Assembly (NCBI GenBank): GCA_002733985.1
Contig: NVXP01000031.1
Span: forward strand, 4,276 to 47,616
DNA length: 43,341 nucleotides
Direction: 5' to 3'
DNA from: Fluviicola sp.
Lineage (GTDB): Bacteria; Bacteroidota; Bacteroidia; Flavobacteriales_D; Crocinitomicaceae
Part shown: in pieces, positions 31,816 to 41,310 of the stretch
Layout: each line of letters opens with the position of its first letter
Position numbering within the stretch: position 1 is the first letter of the stretch
Notes under the pieces: generated by a model
Seen by the model: only the letters and a program-made list of their open reading frames with translations
Database searches by the model: none
Told to the model about the DNA's origin: nothing
Program-made: the position numbers and the translations under genes

Positions 31816-34720
31816 AGTAATCATGCCTGAAAGGAAAGTTTACAATGACTTTTGTTCCAGTAGGATTACCTGAATCGTCGAATAGATCCTCTATATTATA
31901 CACATATACTTGATTGTTCTGTTTGCTCAATAGCTGTAACCTGTGGTTGGTAGCGTTCAGCGAGAATGATTTATAAGCTGATTGTTGCCGCTGTTTAATC
32001 TTTAAGGCTTCGGAGCGACCAATACCATTATCTATTATGGTGCATGTTGCTTGGCCGTTGGTACAATTAAAGATCACGTCCAAGTGCTTTTTACCCGTTT
32101 TGTGAAGTAGACCATGATGGATTGCATTCTCTAGAAATGGCTGATTTAAAAGAGAGGGAATTTGTATTGAATCATTACCAAGTGAGGTTATGGAGTAGGA
32201 GAATTCTTCTTTCATTCGCAGCGATTCAAGTTGCAGGTATATTTCAAGAAAGTCCATTTCATCTTTGAGCGGAATAAACTCTTGTTCCGAAAAATGAAGT
32301 GTTTTCCTTACTAGATCTGAAAACATGACAATATAATCATATGATTTTTCCACATCCTTTCTCAATACAAGCGCTTGAATAGAGTTGAGTGAGTTAAAAA
32401 TGAAGTGTGGATTCATTTGAGAACGAATTGCTTTTAACTGAGAGTCGGCCACCTCGGTTAATAGTTTCTGCTCTTGCAATTCCCTATTTCGGGCTCGCTT
32501 TATTCGGCTCATTTGTATAAAAAATAGAGCCGATATGATAAAACAGATAAACACAATACAAAGTAGAATGAACCACCATCTCAACCAAAAAGGCTGGGCG
32601 ATGGTGAAGTTATACTCAATGGTTTTGCTTTCTTGATCTCTAAATTTTGCTTTAAGTGAGAAGTTATAATCTCCCGGCGGTAGAAAAGGAAACTCGATGG
32701 AGTTAACGGATGTTTCGAGGATTTTCCAATCATCCGAAACTCCTTCCAGTTTATACCAAATCCACGTTTCTCCTTTGGTTTCGATATCTCGATAATCGAA
32801 GAATATTTCGAGTGCATTTTGATCGTGAGAAAAAATACCGAACTGATTCAGACTAATCTTGTTTTTGTTTATTAGCAAGGAATCCAGATATATTTCACCA
32901 ATGTTCACTTTACCTCTTGCGTTTAAACTACTTAAGTCAACAGAATAATAACCTTCCTTATCTAGCAGCCAAATTTTATCCTTACTTAGTGAGAAGTTGA
33001 TCACGCGATCTGCCATTAAGCCTTCGTTGGCTCCAATCTCTTTGAATTTACGTAACTCTAAATCGTAAAGTTGAAGACCGCTATCACCTAAAACAAAGAG
33101 GAGGTTGGCCTTTAATTTGAGTTTAATGATTGTGTTAGAAAGTAATCCATCTTTACGCGTCAATTGTTTATCGAACTTTCCAGATGTATAGAAAAGCAGT
33201 CCATCTTTTTCCGTAGCAACGATTAATTCATTTTTGTAAACTTCTAAATCATTTCCAAGGAATGATTTCCCTCGAAATAAAAGAAGTTTTGAATCTTCTG
33301 TCTTCCAGTTTTTAGAGTATGTTCCAAAATTACTGGTGTAATATAGGTTTCTTTCTTTTGGGATGTAGTGTACTGAACTGCATCTTGTTAGTGTGGAGTG
33401 AGCGTATACCTTTTTTAATTCTTTATGGATGAACTCGGGAGGGATAAGTTCATGTACGTCTTTGAATAACAGATAAACCGAGTTACCATTCGTCCAAATA
33501 ACATGGCTAGAGTCTACCTCAACTAGGTCTTTAGTTGCTCCAAAGTATAGTTGAATGGAAGGGTATTCGGTGAGAAGATTGCTGAGCTTGACACCTTCTA
33601 AGAAGTAATCGTGCTCTAGGTAGAAGAGTTCGTCAATGTTAACTTTTCTTTTGTAATACAGCTGAGGGCCATTGTTATTCTTGAAAATTTCACCTTTTCG
33701 TGTGGATAAATATACTTCGTTATTAGACGACGAAACAATCCCTGAATAAGGGAAATCGCTAATATTTTTTCTGTCACGCCAATTTTGAACAACCATTATT
33801 CCTTCTTTGAACGTTCCTAGAAAAAGTGTTTGTTGAGCATTTTGGGTGATAGACGAGATAAATCGATCTTTGAAGCACGTTTTTAATTCATGAATGGAAT
33901 CATTTCGATATTCAAGAAAACGGATTCCACTGCCAATGTTAAGTTGAAACAAGTTGTTACCTGAAGAATAAGATTTGTGAGTAGAAGTTGTCCAATCCAA
34001 ATGTTGGGCTACTTCTAGATTGTTGTTCAAGTTATACACGACGTCATCTAACTTCATATAAGGAATTCCTCCCAGAGAAAAGAGGTGTTTACCTTTACTT
34101 TGATAAGGTGTTTTCTGAAGCCTTAGACGCCCTTTCGAATAGATCATACAATAATAATCATCGTTAAGAGAAAAGTATATATCACCGTTGTCAAATTGAT
34201 TGGCTCCGTAAATGTATGTCTTTGAAATTGAGTTGTTTATTTTCGGTTTTGTGGCAGAGTACAATACGGTTTTTTTTCTTTCAGAATCGATTTTATGAAT
34301 GAAACTGGACGAACAAGTTATTATGTTGTTTTCCTTGTCGAAGAAAAAGAGAAAATTACGTGTTATATCCTTAGTTGGATATTGATAATACAGCGAAAGT
34401 TTGTCTCCTTCTAGTTTAAAAATCTGACCGTTTAGATTACAGCAAAAAATAGTTCCCTTTTTATCTTTAGTTAATTGAAAAAATGAGTTACCGATCTGCT
34501 CGTTAACTTTTGGTAATAATCTAAACTTGTTCTGTGTGTATTTGTAAAGCCCTCGATCCGTTCCGGCGTATAAGATATCCGTTTCATCATCATACAGAAG
34601 TGTATAGATATCGAGGTTTGCAAGTTCATCTTCCCCAATTGTGAAGTAAGAAGGGTCTTGAGCTGAAACAGAAAAACAGAAACAAAGGAAAATTAATAAG
34701 GCGAAGTGTCTAGAGGTCAT
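31814..34720 (-). CDS. Sensor histidine kinase with periplasmic propeller, Y_Y_Y domain and HisKA_3-type/His_kinase core
   Basis: 968 residues. Signal peptide (cleavage about residue 20, FSVSAQ). Residues about 25-630 hold Reg_prop-like blades (NLDIYTLLYDDETDILYAGTDRGLYKYT, TQNAQQTLFLGTFKEGIMVV). A Y_Y_Y domain follows at about 640-700 (WYKLEGVSDDWKILE..IEFPFLPPGDYNFSLKAKF), a membrane helix at about 711-735, then the His_kinase (PF06580) motif RSQMNPHFIFNSLNSIQAL with phospho-accepting His about 771, and an ATPase domain with LLNQPFLENAIHHGL and IDNGIGRSEAL. It is the partner of the LytTR regulator downstream. The signal sensed by the propeller is unknown; its neighbours are surface proteins. 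Confidence 0.9.
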   Translation of the reverse strand: MTSRHFALLIFLCFCFSVSAQDPSYFTIGEDELANLDIYTLLYDDETDILYAGTDRGLYKYTQNKFRLLPKVNEQIGNSFFQLTKDKKGTIFCCNLNGQIFKLEGDKLSLYYQYPTKDITRNFLFFFDKENNIITCSSSFIHKIDSERKKTVLYSATKPKINNSISKTYIYGANQFDNGDIYFSLNDDYYCMIYSKGRLRLQKTPYQSKGKHLFSLGGIPYMKLDDVVYNLNNNLEVAQHLDWTTSTHKSYSSGNNLFQLNIGSGIRFLEYRNDSIHELKTCFKDRFISSITQNAQQTLFLGTFKEGIMVVQNWRDRKNISDFPYSGIVSSSNNEVYLSTRKGEIFKNNNGPQLYYKRKVNIDELFYLEHDYFLEGVKLSNLLTEYPSIQLYFGATKDLVEVDSSHVIWTNGNSVYLLFKDVHELIPPEFIHKELKKVYAHSTLTRCSSVHYIPKERNLYYTSNFGTYSKNWKTEDSKLLLFRGKSFLGNDLEVYKNELIVATEKDGLLFYTSGKFDKQLTRKDGLLSNTIIKLKLKANLLFVLGDSGLQLYDLELRKFKEIGANEGLMADRVINFSLSKDKIWLLDKEGYYSVDLSSLNARGKVNIGEIYLDSLLINKNKISLNQFGIFSHDQNALEIFFDYRDIETKGETWIWYKLEGVSDDWKILETSVNSIEFPFLPPGDYNFSLKAKFRDQESKTIEYNFTIAQPFWLRWWFILLCIVFICFIISALFFIQMSRIKRARNRELQEQKLLTEVADSQLKAIRSQMNPHFIFNSLNSIQALVLRKDVEKSYDYIVMFSDLVRKTLHFSEQEFIPLKDEMDFLEIYLQLESLRMKEEFSYSITSLGNDSIQIPSLLNQPFLENAIHHGLLHKTGKKHLDVIFNCTNGQATCTIIDNGIGRSEALKIKQRQQSAYKSFSLNATNHRLQLLSKQNNQVYVYNIEDLFDDSGNPTGTKVIVNFPFRHDY

Positions 34721-34796
34721 ATGAAGTGCTAAAAATAGTCAAATTCATAACTTGATCGGGATGAGACAGTTTTTGGAAAGTAATTTAGCTGTGTTA

Positions 34797-36023
34797 TTAC
34801 TTCCGTAAGGGCAAGAGTTTCCAATAAGAGACACATCTCCAAACCCATTCTAATGGACCGAATTTAAAGTGTTGTAACCAATACCAACTTAGAGGAATCT
34901 GGCAGGCGAAAACAACAAGAACAATGAGAATGCACTCAGCTGGACTGAAGGTTTCGTAATACCCAAATGTTCGCATGATCAAGTAGCCAATAATACTTTG
35001 GAGAATGTAATTGGTAAAGGCCATTCGCCCAACATATTGCAGCGGAGAAAGTAGCTTCTTTCCTAAATTACTACGTAAGAGATAAACGATCATCCATAAA
35101 TAGCCAAATGAGATCATTATTTCTGAAAAGAAGTAAAGCGTCCATAATCCAAAAGAGAGTAAGCTTCCATGTTCAATTTTGAACGAGGGAAGAAGCCAGT
35201 AGATTAATGTAAATCGATAAACAAGAAAGACAATTAGCGTTATTAGAAAGGGAAATCGAATCTTGCGTGCAAATGATTCTATCCTGTCAACGATTCCTTT
35301 TTTGACAACGTAGAGTCCAAGAATTGACATGGTGAGCGCGATCGGAATAATGAGAGAAATAAGGAATGGAACCATAAAACTGTATTCCACAAGGCGCAAT
35401 TTAATCCCTGAGTAATAACTTCCGTTCAATTTCAGGTCAACAATATTTTCTCTTGTCAAATTCGAAAGTGCTGAAGCTGGATTTACAGAGAAAAAGTCAC
35501 AACTGTATTGATAGATTTCATCGAAGTATGGGAAAAAGAAGAGCACGATTGCTGATAGCAGAATTACACGCGGAGTTGCACGATACATGATCATTAATAC
35601 AAATCCAAACAAGGCGTACAAGTGCAAAATATCTCCTGACCAGATAAAGAGTATATGAGCAATTCCAAAAAAAAATAAGGCAAAAAATCGGCGAAGTAAA
35701 AATGGGGTAGAACTGACTTTCTTGGCTTTTAAACTGCGAATTTGTAAAGCCACTCCTATTCCAAAGAGAAAGGAGAAGATTGGAAAGAACTTGCTAAAAA
35801 AGAACATTTCCAAAAACCAATAAGCTTTTTCATTAACCCAGCTTGCCTTTTCAATTAACCAATCCTGTCGATAGACAAACGAGACATTCATCACCAAAAT
35901 ATTGACCATGAAAATCCCAAGAATAGCAAAGCCTCGAAAGATATCAAGGTGAAGAATACGATTGGTTGATGGGGAGGGTGAAAAGTCTGACTTAGAATTG
36001 ATTTGATTGTGTGGTTTTGCCAT
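34797..36023 (-). CDS. DUF418 membrane protein (YeiB-like)
   Basis: 408 residues with about ten membrane segments. The opening RILHLDIFRGFAILGIFMVN is the DUF418/YeiB hallmark (R-x-x-x-x-D-x-x-R-G-x-A-I-x-G-I-x-x-x-N), and residues near 350-385 (LQYVGRMAFTNYILQSIIG, then LVVFACQIPLSWYWLQHFKFGPLEWVWR) match the C-terminal DUF418 part. The function in bacteria is not established; transport has been suggested. It begins 3 bp after the stop of the DUF4159 gene, so both are in one unit. No sign of truncation. Confidence 0.85.
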   Translation of the reverse strand: MAKPHNQINSKSDFSPSPSTNRILHLDIFRGFAILGIFMVNILVMNVSFVYRQDWLIEKASWVNEKAYWFLEMFFFSKFFPIFSFLFGIGVALQIRSLKAKKVSSTPFLLRRFFALFFFGIAHILFIWSGDILHLYALFGFVLMIMYRATPRVILLSAIVLFFFPYFDEIYQYSCDFFSVNPASALSNLTRENIVDLKLNGSYYSGIKLRLVEYSFMVPFLISLIIPIALTMSILGLYVVKKGIVDRIESFARKIRFPFLITLIVFLVYRFTLIYWLLPSFKIEHGSLLSFGLWTLYFFSEIMISFGYLWMIVYLLRSNLGKKLLSPLQYVGRMAFTNYILQSIIGYLIMRTFGYYETFSPAECILIVLVVFACQIPLSWYWLQHFKFGPLEWVWRCVSYWKLLPLRK

Positions 36024-36025
36024 TT

Positions 36026-36670
36026 CTACTGCATGAATGCATACATCAAAATATTTGCTCCCATTTTTAAGGCTTCCTGACGTTTGTTTTCTGAATCACC
36101 GTGTACTTCTTGATCTTCCCATCCGTCGCTTAAGTCAGTTTCGTATGTATACAAACAAACGATTCTACCGTCTACGATAATCGCGAATGCTTGGGCGCGC
36201 TTTCCAGAATGTTCATGGATTTTTGGCAAGCCATTGAAGTCGTACTTCTGATGAAAAATGTCGTGATCGAATGGGATTTCAACCAAGTCATTGTTCGGAA
36301 AGACTTTCTTCAATTCAACGCGAATGAATTCATCCATTCCGAAGTTATCATCGATGTGCAGAAATCCTCCTCCAGCGAGATATGTTCTTAAGTTTTCAGC
36401 TTCTTGACTCGAGAATACCACATTTCCATGCCCTGTCATGTGAACATATGGGTAGAGGAACAAATCGGGACTCCCAACTTCTACGTAAGGTGTTTCTTTC
36501 GCGATTGATGTTCCTAAATTTTTATTGCAGAATGAAACCAGGTTGTTCAGAGCAGTTGGATTCGCGTAGTAATCGCCACCACCGCCGTACTTCAAAAAGG
36601 CAAGTTGAACACTCTGTCCGAATGAGAAGCTTGCACTGAATAACAAGAAAACAAGAAAAAGTCGTTTCAT
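36026..36670 (-). CDS. DUF4159 secreted protein
   Basis: 214 residues, signal peptide MKRLFLVFLLFSASFSFGQS. DUF4159 features: FLKYGGGGDYYANPTALNNL, DLFLYPYVHMTGHGNVVFS, LAGGGFLHIDDNFGMD, FDHDIFHQKYDFNGLPKI, CLYTYETDLSDGWEDQEVHGDS..R..A..MGANILMYAF. The fold resembles a class I glutamine-amidotransferase-like domain; the Cys-His catalytic pair is not evident. Exported to the periplasm. Operon partner of the DUF418 gene. No function has been assigned to the family to my knowledge. Confidence 0.88.
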   Translation of the reverse strand: MKRLFLVFLLFSASFSFGQSVQLAFLKYGGGGDYYANPTALNNLVSFCNKNLGTSIAKETPYVEVGSPDLFLYPYVHMTGHGNVVFSSQEAENLRTYLAGGGFLHIDDNFGMDEFIRVELKKVFPNNDLVEIPFDHDIFHQKYDFNGLPKIHEHSGKRAQAFAIIVDGRIVCLYTYETDLSDGWEDQEVHGDSENKRQEALKMGANILMYAFMQ

Positions 36671-36778
36671 ACAATTTGGTTGTCAAGTGTTTTGCTAAAA
36701 TACATGTTTTCTAATCACTGACTTTTGAATTGTGAGAATTTCTTACCTTGAAGATCTACACCTTAAATTCACTGAATT

Positions 36779-37945
36779 ATGAAAACGATCAAGTTTAATA
36801 TTTTCGCGGGTGCATTTATTTTTGCTGCCGCCATTTTCACGTTTACTTCCTGTTCTGTTACTGAGGCCATTGAAACTGTTAACGAAACGGTTGAAGAAGT
36901 TATCTCTGATGATGTTATTTCACCACTTCAACGGATTTATCAATGTAGCTTGGACGCGAGAGGTAATGTTGTCGTATCTCCAATAACTGATGGAACTATA
37001 GCAAATAAGAATGTACATGTTATCACCCACGGTTGGGCTCCAGGTTACCGCAGTGCAGTCAACGAATATTATACGAATACAGGTAAGACCCTACTGGCAT
37101 GGCAATCGGAAGCAATTTCAGGAGGAGAACGATTTTTTGTAGGCTCATTTTTTCCACTAGCCAAATCTATTTTAAAGGCGGATCGAGGATCTGCAGTTCT
37201 TGTGTTTAGCTGGATCGATATTTCTGCTAGTGATGTTAGTTTTCTTAAATTTCTCGAAGGAGAGGATTATGATCAGTTTTGCGCTGTCGAAAAACAGACT
37301 CGGGCAGTTGGTATGATGCTAATGGAAGCTGTTGATGCTGCACTAACTCCACATGTACCGCATGAATTACATTTATTGGGACATAGTTTTGGTACAAAGG
37401 TGGTTTCATACGGCGGAATTTTCCTTAAGAGAAAAAACTATTTGAATAAAATTCACATAACCTTGTTTGATTCGCCAGAGAAGGCACCAGCAGATTGTGG
37501 TGATAACAAGTTGTGTGAAATCCTTCCTAGTTTTAGTCCAGATAGAGATAAGTACTTCGTGGATAATTATATATCGTATTGGGACGAGTGCTTTTCCGAT
37601 TGTCATGATACCGGTAATGAATTACATTTGGTAGTCGATGCGACAATTATACCTTATGGTACTTTTCCTCTTAGGGATTCTTGTACGTATATGCAATATC
37701 AAAACTGCGCGAGTTGTAAGCATTCTGCAGGTGTTAACTGGTATACAGCGGCAACAAATGATCCTTCTCATGAAAGTGGATTGTGGTGGTCTCCACTGAT
37801 GGGGAATTTAATAAAGACGGGTGGTCTCCAGCGCTACTATCTTAAACCTAGTTCGGAACAAACAAAAATACATTCAATTCCAGGTTGCGGACAGAATGAA
37901 ATTGTAACCTGTCTTCCTGTCCCTCTTGAGGAAGAGGAAAAATAA
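36779..37945 (+). CDS. Alpha/beta-hydrolase (lipase-like) lipoprotein
   Basis: 388 residues. The lipobox TFTSC (Cys25) follows a hydrophobic stretch, so it is a lipoprotein. The hydrolase fold has VHVITHGWAPG (oxyanion His-Gly at 84-85), LHLLGHSFGTKV (nucleophile Ser203 in GxSxG), HITLFDSPEK (Asp231 candidate acid) and a late SHESGLWWSP (His331 candidate base), in the usual order. Between Ser and His there are many cysteines (CGDNKLC, CFSDC, CTYMQYQNCASC), likely disulfides. Only divergent resemblance to known lipases or esterases; substrate unknown. Convergent with rsmE, 4 bp between stops. Confidence 0.78.
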   Translation: MKTIKFNIFAGAFIFAAAIFTFTSCSVTEAIETVNETVEEVISDDVISPLQRIYQCSLDARGNVVVSPITDGTIANKNVHVITHGWAPGYRSAVNEYYTNTGKTLLAWQSEAISGGERFFVGSFFPLAKSILKADRGSAVLVFSWIDISASDVSFLKFLEGEDYDQFCAVEKQTRAVGMMLMEAVDAALTPHVPHELHLLGHSFGTKVVSYGGIFLKRKNYLNKIHITLFDSPEKAPADCGDNKLCEILPSFSPDRDKYFVDNYISYWDECFSDCHDTGNELHLVVDATIIPYGTFPLRDSCTYMQYQNCASCKHSAGVNWYTAATNDPSHESGLWWSPLMGNLIKTGGLQRYYLKPSSEQTKIHSIPGCGQNEIVTCLPVPLEEEEK

Positions 37946-37949
37946 GGTT

Positions 37950-38657
37950 TTACTTTTTGGAAGAGTCTATTTTAAGTTGAGCACAAACACATGCATATAA
38001 CGCAGCTGTTTCTGTTCGTAATCGATTTTCTCCTAGCGTAATGGTTCGATAGCCATTTTTTTGAGCTAGTTCGATTTCGCTAGGGGTGAAGTCTCCTTCT
38101 GGACCGATTAAAATTGGACAATTCGTTGTTTCGAATGATTCTAGAATTGTTGATTTCTCTCCTTCGTAGCAGTGTGCGATTAATCCATTCGGGTATTTTT
38201 GAATGAATTCAGAAATAGAAATAAGCTCGTTGATTTTTGGCAAGAATCTGCGTTGCGATTGCTTCATGGCAGAAATAACCTTCTTTTCTATTCGTTCGGG
38301 CTTCATTTTAACCCGTTCAGCGTTTTTTCCAGAGACAAATGAAATTTCAGTAATTCCAATTTCAGTCGCTTTTTCCACAAACCATTCTATTCGGTCCATC
38401 AACTTCGTTGGGCCGAGTGCAATGTGCAATTGGTGTTTTAGTGGTTTGCTCTGTTCAGATTTCAGAATAGAAACTGTACATCTCTTGGGGTGCGCGATTG
38501 CTATTTCCGTTTCGAAATAACCGCCTTTTCCATTTACGATGGCCAATTGATCTCCTTCGGTCATCCGAAGAACACGAACAATGTGCTTCGATTCTTCTTC
38601 AGAAAGTTGGTGTGTTTCTGCATCGAGCTTGATATGTGAATCGTAGAATAAACGCAT
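37950..38657 (-). CDS. rsmE: 16S rRNA (uracil-1498-N3)-methyltransferase
   Basis: 235 residues, normal length. SPOUT-class features: an N-terminal PUA-like barrel (MRLFYDSHIKLDAETHQLSEEESKHIVRVLRM), the central GPTKLMDRIEWFVEKATEIG, and the C-terminal knot motif LIGPEGDFTPSEIELAQKNGYRTITLGENRLRTETAALYA, which binds SAM. Methylates U1498 of 16S rRNA. Its ATG overlaps the holA stop by one base (TGATG), so translation is coupled. Operon order pepT-holA-rsmE. Confidence 0.95.
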   Translation of the reverse strand: MRLFYDSHIKLDAETHQLSEEESKHIVRVLRMTEGDQLAIVNGKGGYFETEIAIAHPKRCTVSILKSEQSKPLKHQLHIALGPTKLMDRIEWFVEKATEIGITEISFVSGKNAERVKMKPERIEKKVISAMKQSQRRFLPKINELISISEFIQKYPNGLIAHCYEGEKSTILESFETTNCPILIGPEGDFTPSEIELAQKNGYRTITLGENRLRTETAALYACVCAQLKIDSSKK

Positions 38658-39655
38658 CAGTGCATCAGGCGAAAAATGAGTTCTTTCATCAATTGTCCAT
38701 GCGTGAACGATGCATTTCCAACTCCTTTGGATTTCAAATCATACTCATGTAAAACCGCAATGTTCGCGGCAATCTTTTTCGGATTGTAAATTTTAGAGGA
38801 GTTCACTAATTCTCCAGCAACAAATGGATGAACTTTCAATGACGATGCCACTGAGTCTTTCGATTTATTCTGTAAGAAATGAATTCGCATCAATCGAGAA
38901 TAGTGATTGAACAAATTTGAAATCACCACAATGATCGAAGTTGCTTTTGGATTGTGATCAAAATAATCCACAATTCGATTCGCTTTTTCAACGTTTCGAG
39001 CTCCAACGGCATTGATTAATTCAAAGACATTGTAATCTTTTGAAATTCCAATATTTTCTTCAATATGGACTTCATTGATCGTCGTTCCTTTTTCGACTAG
39101 AATTCCGAGTTTATCGATTTCATTTACAATTCGACTCAAGTCATTTCCAAGGAATTCAGCGAGCAACATAGATGCCTTTGGGGAAATACTGTATCCTTTT
39201 GAAATCACATGTGTCTTGATCCAATCCGGTAATCGGTATTCTTTGATCTTCTCAGATTTGAAAACCAAGCCGTTTTTAGCCGCAGCTTTTATCGACTTCT
39301 TTCGAGAATCGTAGTTCTTGTATTTATGGTTGATGACAAATATCGTCTGGTCATTTGGCGCTTCGAAATAAGAGATCAAATCTTCGATTCCCTTAAAATC
39401 TTGCGCTTCTTTCAAAATAACTAAACGGCGTTCTGCCATCATTGGATAACCTTTCGCGTCTGAAATTAACGTCAAGGCATCCGCTTCTTTCCCATATTTT
39501 ATGGTCTGGTTGAAATCGCGTTCATGGTCTTCAAGCGCGTGTTTTACCAATGCATTCGTGATCATATCCATGAAGAGAGGTTCCTCTCCATGTAGGAAGT
39601 AGATTTTTTCAAACTTCCCGTTTTCAATATTACTTATGATCTGCTTGTGGTCCAT
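38657..39655 (-). CDS. holA: DNA polymerase III subunit delta
   Basis: 332 residues. Matches HolA: KIYFLHGEEPLFMDMITNAL near residue 18, the P-loop-like HGEEP region, RRLVILKEAQDFKGIEDL, LPDWIKTHVISKGYSI, LLAEFLGNDLSRIVNEIDKL, VFELINAVGARNVEKANRIV, then the C-terminal collar helices. Delta opens the beta clamp in the clamp-loader complex during replication. The ATG follows the pepT stop directly (TAA-ATG). Essential gene in most bacteria. Confidence 0.92.
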   Translation of the reverse strand: MDHKQIISNIENGKFEKIYFLHGEEPLFMDMITNALVKHALEDHERDFNQTIKYGKEADALTLISDAKGYPMMAERRLVILKEAQDFKGIEDLISYFEAPNDQTIFVINHKYKNYDSRKKSIKAAAKNGLVFKSEKIKEYRLPDWIKTHVISKGYSISPKASMLLAEFLGNDLSRIVNEIDKLGILVEKGTTINEVHIEENIGISKDYNVFELINAVGARNVEKANRIVDYFDHNPKATSIIVVISNLFNHYSRLMRIHFLQNKSKDSVASSLKVHPFVAGELVNSSKIYNPKKIAANIAVLHEYDLKSKGVGNASFTHGQLMKELIFRLMH

Positions 39656-40906
39656 TTATGCTTTGTGTGTAGACCAGATTTGTACCAATTCAGTTAATGT
39701 TGCAACCGCTTTCTCCATGTCCTGAATACTAACGTATTCGTGGCGTGAATGAATGGCCATTTCTCCAGTAAATATATTTGGACAAGGCAATCCCATGAAT
39801 GAAAGACGTGAACCATCAGTTCCTCCACGGATGATCGTTGGAAGTGGCTCAACTCCTGCTTTTTCCATTGCAGTAACTGCGTAATCTGAAACAAAAGGAA
39901 CACCTTTCAAAATTTCCTTCATATTTCGATATTGCTCCTTCACTTCGAATTCATATGTAACACCTTCGTATTGATCAACAACAGACTTTACAATTCCTTC
40001 TAATCGATCTTCGTATTCTGCCAGCTTCGCTGTGATGTGATCTCGAATGATGAATCCCATTGTTGTTTGTTCCAGTCCTCCATTGAATGAATAAGGATGA
40101 ACAAAACCTTCACGGTGTTCTGTCGTTTCTGGTGACCAACTATCTTTCGGCAATTGTTCAATAATTTCCGCTGCAACTTTTACAGAGTGCACCATTTTTC
40201 CTTTGGCGTAGCCAGGGTGAGCACTTATTCCATTGATCGTAATCGTAACTCCATCCGCTGAAAAGCTCTCATCTTCCAATGAACCAAGAACTCCACCGTC
40301 AAGTGTGTATCCGAAATCAGCGTTCAGTTTTTCCATGTCGAGGTGATCAACACCACGTCCAACTTCTTCATCCGGCGTAAACAACACACGAATAGTAGGA
40401 TGAGGAATCTCAGGATTGTTCATGATGTGATGAGCAAAATCCATGATGATCGCAATTCCTGCTTTATCATCTGCACCGAGCAATGTATGTCCACTTGCAG
40501 TGATCAAATCATCGCCAATTTTCTTCTTTAAGTATGGATGTTTCTCAACTGTAATCACCTGAGAAGTATCGTCCGGCAAAGTAATTGGATTTCCATCGTA
40601 ATTTCTATGTACAATTGGCTTCACGTCTTTCCCTGTCACATCTGGAGCTGTGTCCATGTGCGAACAAAAACAGATTGTTGGAAGGTCTGAATTTGAAGTA
40701 TTGTTTGGAATTGTACCAAAAACATATCCCCATTCGTCCATTTCAGCATCAGCAATACCCATTTCTTTGAGTTCAATCACCAATTCTCTTCCTAGATTTT
40801 TCTGAATTTCAGAAGAAGGGAAACTCGTTGAATCTGGATCAGCTGTTGTATCGATTTCCGCGTATTTAATGAAACGCTTTTCTACTGTGGACGAATAATT
40901 ATTCAT
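39656..40906 (-). CDS. pepT: Peptidase T (tripeptide aminopeptidase)
   Basis: 416 residues from the ATG at 40906 (MNNYSSTVEKRFIKYAEIDT); an ATG ten codons upstream (40936) is possible but family members start near VEKRFIKYAEIDTTAD. M20B metallopeptidase motifs: CFCSHMDTAPD, LLGADDKAGIAIIMDF, VLFTPDEEVGRGVDHLD (catalytic Glu), the dimerisation insert AHPGYAKGKMVHSVK, and RGGTDGSRLSFMGLPCPNIFTGE..IHSRHEYVS with metal-ligand His. It releases N-terminal residues from tripeptides in the cytosol. First gene of the operon with holA and rsmE. Confidence 0.95.
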   Translation of the reverse strand: MNNYSSTVEKRFIKYAEIDTTADPDSTSFPSSEIQKNLGRELVIELKEMGIADAEMDEWGYVFGTIPNNTSNSDLPTICFCSHMDTAPDVTGKDVKPIVHRNYDGNPITLPDDTSQVITVEKHPYLKKKIGDDLITASGHTLLGADDKAGIAIIMDFAHHIMNNPEIPHPTIRVLFTPDEEVGRGVDHLDMEKLNADFGYTLDGGVLGSLEDESFSADGVTITINGISAHPGYAKGKMVHSVKVAAEIIEQLPKDSWSPETTEHREGFVHPYSFNGGLEQTTMGFIIRDHITAKLAEYEDRLEGIVKSVVDQYEGVTYEFEVKEQYRNMKEILKGVPFVSDYAVTAMEKAGVEPLPTIIRGGTDGSRLSFMGLPCPNIFTGEMAIHSRHEYVSIQDMEKAVATLTELVQIWSTHKA

Positions 40907-40984
40907 TGCAAAATTGTTTGATTCAAAAGTACACATTTCGGCACAAAAAAAAGGGAGTCATCCAAATGGAGATACCAAGAAAGA

Positions 40985-41225
40985 AAGGTTTTGTTTAGAA
41001 TTTGGGTCCAACCCTTCGGGTCGGGTTATTCGCTATATTCCTGCATCCCTTAGCTAAGGGATCGTCAGGAGATACCGCTGCTACCCCTTGCACGAATTTC
41101 ACTTCGGATGAATCAACATAAATATCAATTCATCATTCTTTCCTTTGCGTCTTCGCGCCCTTTGTGTTAAAAAAAAGACAGCATCAAGTTCACAAAGAGA
41201 CTTACTAAGAACTTAGATACAATCC
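40985..41225. repeat. Palindrome-rich intergenic repeat remnant
   Basis: The stretch between pepT and ndk has no coding frame. It contains AACCCTTCGGGTCGGGTT (41010-41027), a perfect 18-bp palindrome ATCCCTTAGCTAAGGGAT (41045-41062), and TTTGCGTCTTCGCGCCCTTTG (41143-41164 region). Similar GC-rich strings punctuate Bacteroidota intergenic regions as dispersed repeats (from memory). Only one copy is in the window. Confidence 0.4.
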
Positions 41226-41247
41226 CCTTATTGTTAAATGTAGGCAC

Positions 41248-41285
41248 AAAAAAAAGGGAATTCCGATAACTATCGGAATTCCCTT
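41248..41285 (-). terminator. Strong intrinsic terminator of ndk
   Basis: AAGGGAATTCCGATA (41254-41268) and TATCGGAATTCCCTT (41271-41285) form a perfect 15-bp stem; a run of eight A on the plus strand (41248-41255) gives the T-run on the minus strand. It is 25 bp after the ndk stop. It shares CCGATA-nn-TATCGG with the terminator at 15376-15420. Confidence 0.9.
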
Positions 41286-41310
41286 CAATATAAAATATGT
41301 TCGTTTGAAT

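Noticed and set aside
33701-33709. TGTGGATAA, a perfect DnaA box complement
   Set aside because: Single site inside the sensor kinase coding sequence; expected by chance.
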